Source: Prochlorococcus marinus XMU1405 (lineage in GTDB: Bacteria > Cyanobacteriota > Cyanobacteriia > PCC-6307 > Cyanobiaceae). Taken from it: DNA of 64,000 bases. The position numbers were made by a program, and so were the translations under genes. The stretch lies in the NCBI RefSeq assembly GCF_017696275.1, contig NZ_JAAORF010000003.1:124001-188000 (forward strand), read 5' to 3'. Below, in pieces: positions 36,756 through 45,626 of the stretch (its first letter is position 1; each line of letters opens with the position of its first letter). Below the pieces are notes generated by a model. That model was not told the DNA's origin. It searched no databases and saw only the letters and a program-made list of their open reading frames with translations.

Positions 36756-37634
36756 ATGCAGAGGAAAGGAATAATTCTTGCGGGAGGCAGCGGCACAAGA
36801 CTCGCTCCTATTACAAAAGCAATAAGTAAACAGTTAATGCCAATTTATAATAAACCAATGATTTATTATCCTCTTTCAACTTTAATGCTTTGTGGCATAA
36901 GAGAAATTCTTGTTATTACAACTCCTTTTCATAAAGAATCATTTATGAATCTTTTAGGAAATGGTGAAGATTTAGGGATTAGATTAAATTATAAAACTCA
37001 AGAAAATCCTGATGGAATTTCTCAGGCATTTATAATAGGAGAGAATTTTATTAATAATTCACCTGTAGCTTTAATACTCGGAGATAATCTTTTTAATGGT
37101 TCTGATTTAGTTAAAAAACTAAAGATAATTAACAAAAAATATTCGAAAAATACAATATTTGCCTTCCCAGTAAATGATCCAGAAAGATATGGAGTTGTTG
37201 AATTTGATGAAAATTCAAAGGTTATAAATATTGAAGAGAAACCGAAAAAGGCAAAAAGTAGATATGCAATTACAGGTCTATATTTCTATGATAAAAGCGT
37301 TGTTGAAAAAGCACATAAAATAGTTCCATCATCAAGGGGCGAATTGGAAATAACCTCATTAAATAAGCTTTATTTAGCGGAAAATAATCTTAATGTAGAA
37401 ATTATGAACAGGGGTATGGCATGGCTAGACACTGGTACTTTTGATTCTCTAAATCAAGCGTCAAACTATATAAGAATTTTAGAAAAAAGACAAGGTCTTA
37501 AAATAGGTTGTCCATATGAAGTCGCATGGAGAAATAATTGGATAAGTGATGAAAAATTTAAAGAATCTGCAGTTAAATTCGAGAAAAGTGGATACGGTAA
37601 TTACTTTTTAGATTTAATCAATGAAAAAATTTAG
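36756..37634 (+). CDS. rfbA: Glucose-1-phosphate thymidylyltransferase
   Basis: First enzyme of dTDP-L-rhamnose synthesis (dTTP + Glc-1-P). 292 residues with IILAGGSGTRLAPITKAISKQL, YNKPMIYYPLSTLM, QENPDGISQAFIIGE, LILGDNLF, YGVVEFD and AWLDTGTFDSL, all RmlA hallmarks. The allosteric C-terminal segment GCPYEVAWRNNWI is present. It starts the compact rfbA-C-D-B set. Confidence 0.97.
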   Translation: MQRKGIILAGGSGTRLAPITKAISKQLMPIYNKPMIYYPLSTLMLCGIREILVITTPFHKESFMNLLGNGEDLGIRLNYKTQENPDGISQAFIIGENFINNSPVALILGDNLFNGSDLVKKLKIINKKYSKNTIFAFPVNDPERYGVVEFDENSKVINIEEKPKKAKSRYAITGLYFYDKSVVEKAHKIVPSSRGELEITSLNKLYLAENNLNVEIMNRGMAWLDTGTFDSLNQASNYIRILEKRQGLKIGCPYEVAWRNNWISDEKFKESAVKFEKSGYGNYFLDLINEKI

Positions 37635-37645
37635 TTGATTTTTAT

Positions 37646-38233
37646 ATGGATGTACAAAAGTGTAAAACTAAAAAAGGAGTAAATATAAATGGTCCCTTAT
37701 TGATCAGTCCAAATGTTTACGAGGATGAAAGAGGGTACTTCATGGAAAGTTGGAATATGAGAGCATTTAACCAAAAAATCATTAGAGATATTATTTTCGT
37801 ACAAGACAACCATTCAAAATCCAAAAAAAATGTACTAAGAGGGTTACATTATCAAATGCCTCCATATGATCAAGGTAAATTAGTAAGGTGCATCAAAGGC
37901 GAGATATTTGATGTCTTCGTTGACTTAAGGATTAATTCAGAAACCTTTTTATTATGGGCTGGGGAATATCTTAATGACAAAAATAAAAGTCAATTATGGA
38001 TCCCCTCTGGATTTGCCCATGGTTTTCTAACTATCACAGATACCGCAGAAGTACTTTATAAGACAACAAATTATTGGTCTAAAGATCATGAACATACTAT
38101 AAAATGGGATGACAACTCTATTAATATTGAATGGCCCTTGAATGGGAACTTGCCAATACAGTCTGATAAAGACAAAAATGCTGAAAATCTAAATGAAATT
38201 TCCATTAAAAAATTATTTAAAAATGATATTTAA
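37646..38233 (+). CDS. rfbC: dTDP-4-dehydrorhamnose 3,5-epimerase
   Basis: A 195-residue cupin-fold epimerase. ISPNVYEDERGYFMESW, QDNHSKSKKNVLRGLHYQ (catalytic His), GEIFDVFVDLR (catalytic Asp), LWIPSGFAHGFLT and VLYKTTNYW (Tyr acid/base) are all present. It epimerises C3 and C5 of dTDP-4-keto-6-deoxyglucose. It begins 11 bases after rfbA. Confidence 0.96.
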   Translation: MDVQKCKTKKGVNINGPLLISPNVYEDERGYFMESWNMRAFNQKIIRDIIFVQDNHSKSKKNVLRGLHYQMPPYDQGKLVRCIKGEIFDVFVDLRINSETFLLWAGEYLNDKNKSQLWIPSGFAHGFLTITDTAEVLYKTTNYWSKDHEHTIKWDDNSINIEWPLNGNLPIQSDKDKNAENLNEISIKKLFKNDI

Positions 38234-38239
38234 TTTCTT

Positions 38240-39139
38240 ATGAAAGTTTTACTTACTGGAGAATCTGGTCAGCTTGGAAAAATAATAAAATTAACAAAGC
38301 CTGAAAATGTAAATTTAATTTACAATAATAGACAAAATTTCAACCTAAATAATCATGAAAATTGTAAACGATTTATAAAGAAATATAAACCTGATTGGGT
38401 TATTAATACTGCTGCTTATACAAACGTTGACATGGCAGAAAAAGAAAAAGAAATTGCTTATTCAATAAACGCATTAGGTCCTAAGGCTATTGCTGAGGCG
38501 CTTGAAGAAACAAAAGGACGTCTTTTACATATAAGTACCGATTATGTTTTTAATGGGGAACAAAATCATCCCTATACCACTAATCAGCCAGTCTCACCTA
38601 TAGGAATCTATGGGAATTCCAAAGCACTTGGTGAAAAATATATTAGTAATATTTTAGGAATAAAAAACAAGTGTTTTATTATTAGAACAAGTTGGTTATC
38701 TGGACCAATAGGTAATAATTTTGTTTTAAAGATCCTCAATCTTCATAAAAACAAAGATGAGATTTCAGTCGTTTCAGATCAATTTGGTAAGCCAACTAGC
38801 ACTATTAATCTAGCAAAAGTTTGTTGGGCATTAATTCAAAATTCTTTTTTAGATCCAAACTTAAAAAATTATCCAGAAATTATGCATTGGAGCGATGAAG
38901 GAGTAACCAGTTGGTATGAGATAGCATATAGACTTGGACAATTAGGTGAAGAATATAGCTTATTTACCAAAGCTGCAAAAGTCATTCCTATCTCTTCCTC
39001 TAACTATGATAGCCTGGCAAAAAGACCTCCTTATTCGGTGTTAGATTGTACTACCACCAAGAAGATATTAAATTTAGAAGGAATGCATTGGCGTGTTGCT
39101 TTAAAGGAAATTATCAAACACCCATTATTTAAAATGTAA
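38240..39139 (+). CDS. rfbD: dTDP-4-dehydrorhamnose reductase
   Basis: A 299-residue SDR reductase giving dTDP-L-rhamnose. MKVLLTGESGQLGKII is the cofactor motif, then NTAAYTNVDMAEKE, HISTDYVFNGEQNHPY, GNSKALGEK (lysine of the catalytic set), IIRTSWLSG and DQFGKPTST. One change from usual is visible: IYGNSKALGE, where YGxSKxxGE normally continues. The gene begins 6 bases after rfbC. Confidence 0.95.
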   Translation: MKVLLTGESGQLGKIIKLTKPENVNLIYNNRQNFNLNNHENCKRFIKKYKPDWVINTAAYTNVDMAEKEKEIAYSINALGPKAIAEALEETKGRLLHISTDYVFNGEQNHPYTTNQPVSPIGIYGNSKALGEKYISNILGIKNKCFIIRTSWLSGPIGNNFVLKILNLHKNKDEISVVSDQFGKPTSTINLAKVCWALIQNSFLDPNLKNYPEIMHWSDEGVTSWYEIAYRLGQLGEEYSLFTKAAKVIPISSSNYDSLAKRPPYSVLDCTTTKKILNLEGMHWRVALKEIIKHPLFKM

Positions 39140-39155
39140 ATCTGAAAGAGATAGT

Positions 39156-40271
39156 ATGAAAAAGAATCTTAAATTAATCCAAAATAATCTAGTTGAGTTA
39201 TTAGAGAATAAAAAAATACTGATTACTGGCGGTGCAGGTTTTATCGGTGGGACTTTAATTAGAAGATTATTAAAAAAAAGTGAAGCTAAAATCTACAATC
39301 TAGATAAATTAACATATTGCAGTGACTTACAATCAATCAATCAATTATTAAAAAATAGCAAAAATAAAAATAATAGGTATAGTTTTTACAAGATAGATTT
39401 ATTTAATCAAAAAGAATTATTAGAAATAATATGCAATATAAAGCCAGATATAATTATGCATTTAGCAGCAGAAAGCCATGTAGATAGATCAATTGATAAT
39501 GCTGATTTATTTCTTAAAAGTAATGTAATTGGTACTTATAATTTATTAGAGGCAGTTAAAAAATATTATTCATCTTTGAAAAATGAAAAAAAAAATAAAT
39601 TTATTTTTCATCACATTAGCACCGATGAAGTTTTTGGTACTTTAGGTGATTCAGGAAAATTTAATGAAGAAACAAACTATAATCCTAGGAGCCCATATTC
39701 GGCAACTAAAGCGTCAAGTGATCATTTAGTAAGATCTTGGTACCATACCTTTAATCTTCCCATCATAATTACAAACTGTAGTAATAATTTTGGACCTTGG
39801 CAATTTCCTGAAAAACTTATTCCTTTAGTAATAAGAAAAGCTATCTTGAAAGAAAAAATTCCCATATATGGTGATGGACTAAATATTAGAGACTGGTTAT
39901 TTGTTGAAGATCATATTGATGCATTACTTTTAGTAATCATATTTGGCAATGCTGGCGAAACGTATTGTGTTGGAGGAGGCGAAGAAAAAACCAATATAGA
40001 TATTGTTAAAAAGATATGTAAATACTTAGATTTAAAACTAAATCCAACTAATTCTTATTTAACACAAATAGATTATGTTGCTGATAGACCAGGTCACGAT
40101 TATAGATATTCTATTGATTCATCATTAATCAAAAAAAATCTTGGTTGGATACCTGAGCACAATTTTGATACAGCACTTTTTAAAACTATAGATTGGTATA
40201 TAAATAATCAAAATTGGTGTGAAAAAAAAATTAAAGATTCAGGATATCAGCTTGAGCGAATTGGCAATTAA
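39156..40271 (+). CDS. rfbB: dTDP-glucose 4,6-dehydratase
   Basis: A 371-residue extended SDR. ILITGGAGFIGGTLIRRLL, HLAAESHVDRSIDNAD, HISTDEVFGTLGDSGKF (catalytic Asp/Glu after the Thr), SPYSATKASSDHLVRSWYHTF with Tyr181 and Lys185, and SNNFGPWQFPEKLIPL identify RmlB. An N-terminal extension of ~18 residues precedes the Rossmann motif. Gene order A-C-D-B is common in cyanobacteria. Confidence 0.97.
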   Translation: MKKNLKLIQNNLVELLENKKILITGGAGFIGGTLIRRLLKKSEAKIYNLDKLTYCSDLQSINQLLKNSKNKNNRYSFYKIDLFNQKELLEIICNIKPDIIMHLAAESHVDRSIDNADLFLKSNVIGTYNLLEAVKKYYSSLKNEKKNKFIFHHISTDEVFGTLGDSGKFNEETNYNPRSPYSATKASSDHLVRSWYHTFNLPIIITNCSNNFGPWQFPEKLIPLVIRKAILKEKIPIYGDGLNIRDWLFVEDHIDALLLVIIFGNAGETYCVGGGEEKTNIDIVKKICKYLDLKLNPTNSYLTQIDYVADRPGHDYRYSIDSSLIKKNLGWIPEHNFDTALFKTIDWYINNQNWCEKKIKDSGYQLERIGN

Positions 40272-40276
40272 ATTTT

Positions 40277-40963
40277 ATGACGATATTTGGAAATGGATAT
40301 GTAGCAAACTTACTTAAAAATAGTAGTATCAATTTTTCATTTGATATTTACGCAAAAGGAATTTCAAATTCAGTTGATGCCTCTCAAAAGGAATACAAAA
40401 GAGATATCAAATTATTGGAAGAGCTTATCAAAAAACAAGATCAACTCTTCTACTATATTTCAAGTTCAGATCTTTCAAATAAGAAACATGATAAAACAGA
40501 TTATCTAAAGCATAAAAAGAATTGTGAATCACTTGTTTTATCTACCCCCTACGCAAGAGTAATTAGAATATCACAAATTGTTGGGAATCTAAATTCTGAG
40601 ACAGCTCTATTAAATTACTTCAAAAATAAAATATTATTGAAATCAAAAATAAATATCCATTATGGAAAAATTAGGTATCCAATATCCTCAGAAGATGTAA
40701 TTAAAGGATTTGAAATATTAAATGAAATTGGTGACAAAGCTAGAATAATAGACTTTAGACCTAAGTTTGGAATAAAAGCAGAAAATATAATTAATTTGAT
40801 GATGCAAGAATTAAAAATTTCAACTGATATAGAATATTCTTTTTTTAACTCTAACGAAGAAGAATGGGAAATTAATATTTTAAATTTATATAATCACTTT
40901 CCTAAACTCGATGATGAATTTTATTGCAAAAAAATAATTAAAAATTATATTAAACAAAATTAA
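40277..40963 (+). CDS. Short SDR-like sugar nucleotide enzyme
   Basis: A 228-residue protein 5 bases after rfbB. It starts MTIFGNGYVANLL, a minimal Rossmann loop (GNGYVA), and has a serine stretch YYISSSDLS followed by DYLKHKKNCE, a possible Tyr-x3-Lys catalytic pair. RVIRISQIVGN and YPISSEDVIKGFEIL match the later part of NAD-dependent epimerases. It is ~100 residues shorter than usual SDR epimerases. It probably modifies a 4-keto-6-deoxy sugar as an alternative branch from the rfb pathway, but the reaction cannot be read. Confidence 0.65.
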   Translation: MTIFGNGYVANLLKNSSINFSFDIYAKGISNSVDASQKEYKRDIKLLEELIKKQDQLFYYISSSDLSNKKHDKTDYLKHKKNCESLVLSTPYARVIRISQIVGNLNSETALLNYFKNKILLKSKINIHYGKIRYPISSEDVIKGFEILNEIGDKARIIDFRPKFGIKAENIINLMMQELKISTDIEYSFFNSNEEEWEINILNLYNHFPKLDDEFYCKKIIKNYIKQN

Positions 40964-41004
40964 AATTTTTAAATTAAAAAATTTTATATTTCTGAAAATA
41001 AAAT

Positions 41005-41928
41005 CTAATAATTTTTCAAAACTTTGTCTAGTAATGTAAAAATTATTTTCTCTGTAGCTTCCATCGCATCAATTGTACATCCTCCAATATGAGGCGTAAG
41101 TATAATATTTTTACCTTGTTTTTTTAAGTCTGCCAGCGTCTTATCATAATTACTTAATTCTTGTTCTTCCCAATAAACATCAGTAGCATAACCTTTTAAA
41201 GAATTATTTTTAAGAGATTCTATTAAATATCTTTTTTCTATAATTTCTGCTCTAGCAGTATTAATTAGAAATTTATTTTTCATCAAATCAAATTCTTTTT
41301 TTGAAAAAAGTTTGGAACTTGTATGATTTAAATCAGCATTTATAGAAATAATGTCTGAATTAATAATCAATTCTTCAAGTGATTCACAAAAGGAATTATT
41401 ATCAAAAAAGTTATTCTTAATATCATAAAAAAAAACTTTTGCTTTAAAACTTTCCAAATATTCCCTTAGATGATTTCCTATTCTTCCAAGACCTACTATA
41501 CCTACTTTCATTTTACTCAATTCTCTTCCTCTAAATTTCATTCTATCTTTTGGTCCAATATTTTCCCAAGATGATTCAGCTAAAAAAACATTACGTATCA
41601 ATCCTATTATTAAAAATAAAGTTAATTCACTTGTTGATCTTATATTTGCTATTTCATCTAAAGTATCTCTCAAAGATAAAACTTGTATTTTTTTAGTTTT
41701 ACAATATTCTAAATCTATATGTCCTAGGCCAGTTGTAGGAGAAACTATATATTTTAATGATTTTGCTTTTTTCAATAGATTGATGCCTAAGTAATGAGCT
41801 AATCTACAAACAATAATTTCTGTTTTTTCATCAATTTGTTCTTGAATAAGAAAATTTAATTTTATTTTTTTTTGGACAGATTTTGAATAAGAATCATTCT
41901 CTAGAAAAAATATATTTGGATTGCTCAT
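41005..41928 (-). CDS. D-isomer-specific 2-hydroxyacid dehydrogenase
   Basis: A 307-residue NAD-dependent dehydrogenase. The cofactor domain shows KVGIVGLGRIGNHLREYL and the C-terminal catalytic part ILTPHIGGCT (His). Arg and Glu expected for the active site are in NTARAEII and the region following. Family members reduce 2-keto acids or oxidise D-2-hydroxyacids. It is the last gene of the NeuB/NeuC operon (4-base overlap with the NeuC-like gene), so a role in making an acyl precursor or a keto/hydroxy acid linked to the nonulosonate is likely. The substrate is not readable. Confidence 0.85.
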   Translation of the reverse strand: MSNPNIFFLENDSYSKSVQKKIKLNFLIQEQIDEKTEIIVCRLAHYLGINLLKKAKSLKYIVSPTTGLGHIDLEYCKTKKIQVLSLRDTLDEIANIRSTSELTLFLIIGLIRNVFLAESSWENIGPKDRMKFRGRELSKMKVGIVGLGRIGNHLREYLESFKAKVFFYDIKNNFFDNNSFCESLEELIINSDIISINADLNHTSSKLFSKKEFDLMKNKFLINTARAEIIEKRYLIESLKNNSLKGYATDVYWEEQELSNYDKTLADLKKQGKNIILTPHIGGCTIDAMEATEKIIFTLLDKVLKNY

Positions 41929-43079
41929 ATTTTGTAAGACAACTGCTTTTGAAGATTAATTTTATTTGTTAATTTATTTGCTATTGAATCTAATATAATT
42001 TTTGATGCTTTTCCATTCCCATAAATTCTTGATGATGGATATTTTCCTTTCTTCAATTGGACATCAAAAGCATCTTTAATAGATTCATAATCAAAAGAAT
42101 TAACTAAGATTACATTTTTAGAGACTTCTCTATTTTTTTGTCTTTCTCCAATTAATACTACTGGTGTTCCACTAAAGCTTGAGTCTCTTACAAATGAAGA
42201 AGAATTCCCTAGTGCGACTTGCGAATTTTTTAGTAAAGATTGAAAGTCTCTTGGCATAATATTAGTTATAAATCTAATATGTTTTATTTCTCTATTTGAA
42301 TCTAATATCTCATTTGAACCAGGATCTGCATTGGGCCTTATCCATAAGATAGTACCTTGATAATTTTCTAAAACTTTTAAAAGATTTTTAATTAAAATTT
42401 TTGAGTCTTCAATTCCAGTAGTAATTGGATGTACGCAAATTAATAAATAACCTTTTTTCAAAATATCTAGACTTATTTTTTTATTATTTTCATCAATTAT
42501 TTCTTGTAGAGAATCTAAATTTGAATTATTAGAAAGGATATAATCGCCTACAGGACAGCCAGAATTTACTATATTTTCCTTATATTCTCCCAATAGATTT
42601 ATGATTTTAGCCGCCTTATCAGTAGAGGGGAAATGAAAATGTGCCATCTTGGTAATTAAATGTCTAGTAGTTTCGTCTATTGATGAAGACTGTTCTCCTC
42701 CTTGGATATGAACTAAGAACCTATTAGCATAAGAAGCAGCGATTGCACATCCTAGTGCCTCATACCGATCTCCAATTAATAATATTGCATCTGGATTAAC
42801 TTTTTCATATAATTTTTTCATCTTATTAATAGTATTTGAAATTGTATCTAACATTGCTGAATGATTTCTACTCTTTACTTCAGTATTAACTTTATAGTCA
42901 ACCTTAATTCCATCTATAGATACTTTATCAACAATAATTCCATATTCTTCTAATAAAGTAGTCCCTGAAAAACAGGTATAAATTTCAAATCTTTCATCTT
43001 GATAGCCTTCTAATATTAGAGGGAAAAGTCTGCCATAATTTGCTCTATCTACAAGATTAATTAGCAGTTTATATTTCAT
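41925..43079 (-). CDS. neuC: UDP-N-acetylglucosamine 2-epimerase, hydrolysing (NeuC-like)
   Basis: A 384-residue GT-B-like epimerase. ILLIGDRYEALGCAIAASY, IQGGEQSSSIDETTRHLITKMAHFHF, and later ALGNSSSFVRDSSFSGTPVVLIGERQ give the NeuC/WecB fold; the IQGGE-x5-D-x3-RH pattern points to the hydrolysing type that yields ManNAc (or a related free sugar) and UDP. It would feed the NeuB-like synthase upstream, with which it overlaps by 4 bases. The LegG variant acting on a diamino sugar is possible, but no LegB/LegC genes are visible. Confidence 0.9.
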   Translation of the reverse strand: MKYKLLINLVDRANYGRLFPLILEGYQDERFEIYTCFSGTTLLEEYGIIVDKVSIDGIKVDYKVNTEVKSRNHSAMLDTISNTINKMKKLYEKVNPDAILLIGDRYEALGCAIAASYANRFLVHIQGGEQSSSIDETTRHLITKMAHFHFPSTDKAAKIINLLGEYKENIVNSGCPVGDYILSNNSNLDSLQEIIDENNKKISLDILKKGYLLICVHPITTGIEDSKILIKNLLKVLENYQGTILWIRPNADPGSNEILDSNREIKHIRFITNIMPRDFQSLLKNSQVALGNSSSFVRDSSFSGTPVVLIGERQKNREVSKNVILVNSFDYESIKDAFDVQLKKGKYPSSRIYGNGKASKIILDSIANKLTNKINLQKQLSYKI

Positions 43080-44083
43080 TTAAAATCATCCTCATTTATT
43101 AACTCATCGAACAAAATATCTCTTTTAGATAATTTTCCTATTATTTTGTCCTCATCTGCAAAAGTTAAACCCCCTCCTGGTTTTTTATATTTAATCATGT
43201 TTTTTTCAATCTTAGTTCCTTTCAAAATATCTACTGAAGCTACCATACTCCTACCAAAAAGATTTTTCATATTATTAATTTCTGGCGAAACAAAACTTTT
43301 ATCTACTTTAGAATTAGTTATTAATTGTATTTCTTCAACAAAGTTTTTTAACATCGCAAATTCGCTGATAAGTATAGAAGAACTTGCGTCTGGTCCAAAG
43401 CATGATTTATTAAAAATTACATGTGTTTCAAGCATAGAAGTTGATTCACATGCTGCCGCGGCAAGACTAGGAGATAATTTGCCAGAATGATCGGATAATC
43501 CTGACTTAACTCCATATCGATTAACAATTGTAACTATATTTTCTATCCCTATTTCGGAAAGATTTGTTGGATATTTACTTGTACATTGAAGTACATAAAT
43601 GTTATCAATATTTTTTTTTAAAATTTTTATTGATTTATCTATTTCATTCCAAGTAGACATTCCAGTTGATAGAACAATTTCGTCACATCTTTGAGACGCA
43701 TATATTAAAAGTGGTTCATTATTCAATTCTCCTGAACCAATTTTTAATGTTTTAATATCAAGCTTTTCACAGAGATCTATAGCTTTATATGAAAAAGGAC
43801 TAACAATAGGATTGATTTTTAACTGTCTACAGTAATTAATTAGTTCTGCCCACTCTTTATTAGAAAACTCTATTCTTTTCCAATAAGAATATCTATCAAT
43901 ATCTTGAGGAAATATATTTTTTCTAAACCTATCTTTCTTTGTAGACTCTTCATCAGCAAAATGCATCTGAAATTTTATTTCTTTTGCACCTGCATCTTTA
44001 AGAGCTTTTACATAAGAATAAGCCATCCCAAGGCTTCCATCATGGGCTTGGGCAATTTCAGGAATAACTCTAATTGAGTCCAT
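43076..44083 (-). CDS. neuB: N-acetylneuraminate synthase-like (NeuB family)
   Basis: A 335-residue PEP-dependent nonulosonate synthase. The N-terminus VIPEIAQAHDGSLGMAYSYV, KEIKFQMHFADEESTK, PIVSPFSYKAIDLC, STGMSTWNEIDK, QCTSKYPT, SGLSDHSGKLSPSLAA and ETHVIFNK are NeuB blocks. The last ~55 residues are the SAF domain (GRSMVASVDILKGTKI). AQAHDGSLG and KFQMHFADEEST differ from the PseI at 9080 and mark another subgroup. It lies between the NeuC-like gene (4-base overlap) and the UDP-HexNAc dehydrogenase (3 bases). The exact sugar (sialic or legionaminic type) is uncertain. Confidence 0.9.
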   Translation of the reverse strand: MDSIRVIPEIAQAHDGSLGMAYSYVKALKDAGAKEIKFQMHFADEESTKKDRFRKNIFPQDIDRYSYWKRIEFSNKEWAELINYCRQLKINPIVSPFSYKAIDLCEKLDIKTLKIGSGELNNEPLLIYASQRCDEIVLSTGMSTWNEIDKSIKILKKNIDNIYVLQCTSKYPTNLSEIGIENIVTIVNRYGVKSGLSDHSGKLSPSLAAAACESTSMLETHVIFNKSCFGPDASSSILISEFAMLKNFVEEIQLITNSKVDKSFVSPEINNMKNLFGRSMVASVDILKGTKIEKNMIKYKKPGGGLTFADEDKIIGKLSKRDILFDELINEDDFK

Positions 44084-44086
44084 TAT

Positions 44087-45451
44087 TTAAAACCTAATAG
44101 GATTGAGATTTCTTGGGACTACATTCTCAATATCAAAAATTAAGGATTGTTCATTTACTTTTAAATTTACCCAATCTTTTTCTTCCCATTCAGTATATTT
44201 CTTATGTGCGACTGTACAAATTATAATTCCATAACCATTTGGTTTTTGAGGTTTTGAATTAATACATATTCCTTTATGAGAAGTCAAATCAAATGCACTA
44301 GCTAAGTAATCAATAACTTCAACTTCAAATCCGTATTTTTCAAGTAATTTTGCTAAAATTATTGATTGGCTATTTCGTAAATCTGGACAGTCTCTCTTGA
44401 AGCAAGCTCCAACAATTAAAACTGAATTCATTGAAATACTTTTTGAATTTGCATTAAAGATTTTCGAAACTGTTCTTGCAATCCAACCCGCCATATTATC
44501 ATTAATTCTTCTTCCACTTTTAATCAATTCAGTATGTACATTATATTTTTCAGCGGCATATGCAAGATAGTAGGGGTCAACTCCAATACAATGTCCTCCC
44601 ACCAAGCCAGGATTAAATGGAATAAAATTCCATTTTGTAGAGGCTGCCTCAATTACGTCATATGTATCTAATTCCATATTTCTAAAAATCAACGATAATT
44701 CATTCATTAATGCAATATTTATATCTCTTTGAATATTCTCAACTACTTTTGCAGCCTCAGCAATTTTGATTGAAGAAGTAGAAAATGTTTTCGAATTAAG
44801 AATTAAGGAATAGAATTTATCTACCAATTTCCTAGTCTCTTCATCACTACCGCTTGTTAATTTAACTATTGATTCCAAAGAAATTTGATTATCCAAACTT
44901 GGGCTAACTCTCTCTGGACTATATCCAAGAGAAAACTTTTCACCAATTTTGCAATTTAATTTTTTTTCTAGTAATGAGCCACATATTTCCTCTGTAACTC
45001 CTGGATAAACCGTAGATTCATATATAATAACTTTTCTAATATTTTGATTGATTCCCTTTATTTCTGATCGTTTTATTGCTTTAGAAATTATTTCACTAGC
45101 ATTTTTTAATGGATTTAAATTAGGTACTTTATGTTCATCGACAGGGGTAGGAACGCACACAATAAAGATAGAACATTTTTCGAGTTCATTTTCGTAATAA
45201 GTAAAAAAAGACTTCTTGAAAAAATTATTAATCTCTTTTTCTTTTACTAAACCCGTTTTGTCTATTTTATTATTTAATTGATCAATTCTTTCTTTTTGAA
45301 TATCAAAACCAATTATTCTAGATTTGGAAATTCTTTTATCAATTAACAATGCTAAAGGTAATCCTACATAGCCTAACCCTATGACAGCAATATTTATATC
45401 TTTATCCAAATTAGGTAGATTAAAAGATTTATTTTTCAAAGAATATTCCAC
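44087..45451 (-). CDS. UDP-N-acetyl-hexosamine 6-dehydrogenase (TviB/WbpA/WecC type)
   Basis: A 454-residue nucleotide-sugar dehydrogenase of the HexNAc branch: INIAVIGLGYVGLPLALL, FIVCVPTPVDEHKVPNL, YESTVYPGVTEEICG, GYSPERVSP, IAEAAKVVENIQRDINIALMNE, and catalytic Cys in GLVGGHCIGVDPYYLAY. GACFKRDCPDLRNS is the C-terminal nucleotide-binding segment, with FKRDCPD in place of the common FKENCPD. It oxidises UDP-GlcNAc or UDP-GalNAc to the uronate. It is the first gene of the 41005-45451 operon. The uronate product is a candidate substrate for the asparagine-synthetase-type amidotransferases. Confidence 0.93.
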   Translation of the reverse strand: MEYSLKNKSFNLPNLDKDINIAVIGLGYVGLPLALLIDKRISKSRIIGFDIQKERIDQLNNKIDKTGLVKEKEINNFFKKSFFTYYENELEKCSIFIVCVPTPVDEHKVPNLNPLKNASEIISKAIKRSEIKGINQNIRKVIIYESTVYPGVTEEICGSLLEKKLNCKIGEKFSLGYSPERVSPSLDNQISLESIVKLTSGSDEETRKLVDKFYSLILNSKTFSTSSIKIAEAAKVVENIQRDINIALMNELSLIFRNMELDTYDVIEAASTKWNFIPFNPGLVGGHCIGVDPYYLAYAAEKYNVHTELIKSGRRINDNMAGWIARTVSKIFNANSKSISMNSVLIVGACFKRDCPDLRNSQSIILAKLLEKYGFEVEVIDYLASAFDLTSHKGICINSKPQKPNGYGIIICTVAHKKYTEWEEKDWVNLKVNEQSLIFDIENVVPRNLNPIRF

Positions 45452-45626
45452 GTATAAATTATTCTTAATCTTATAATTTAAATGATTAAAATAATAATAG
45501 AATAATTATCAATGATAACTTGTTACCCTTCTTAACAGAATAAAAATTTATTTTAGAAACTTTATGCCAATTTTCTTAAATTGACTTAAGATCTAAAACT
45601 AATTTATTTGATATATTTAAAATGTT

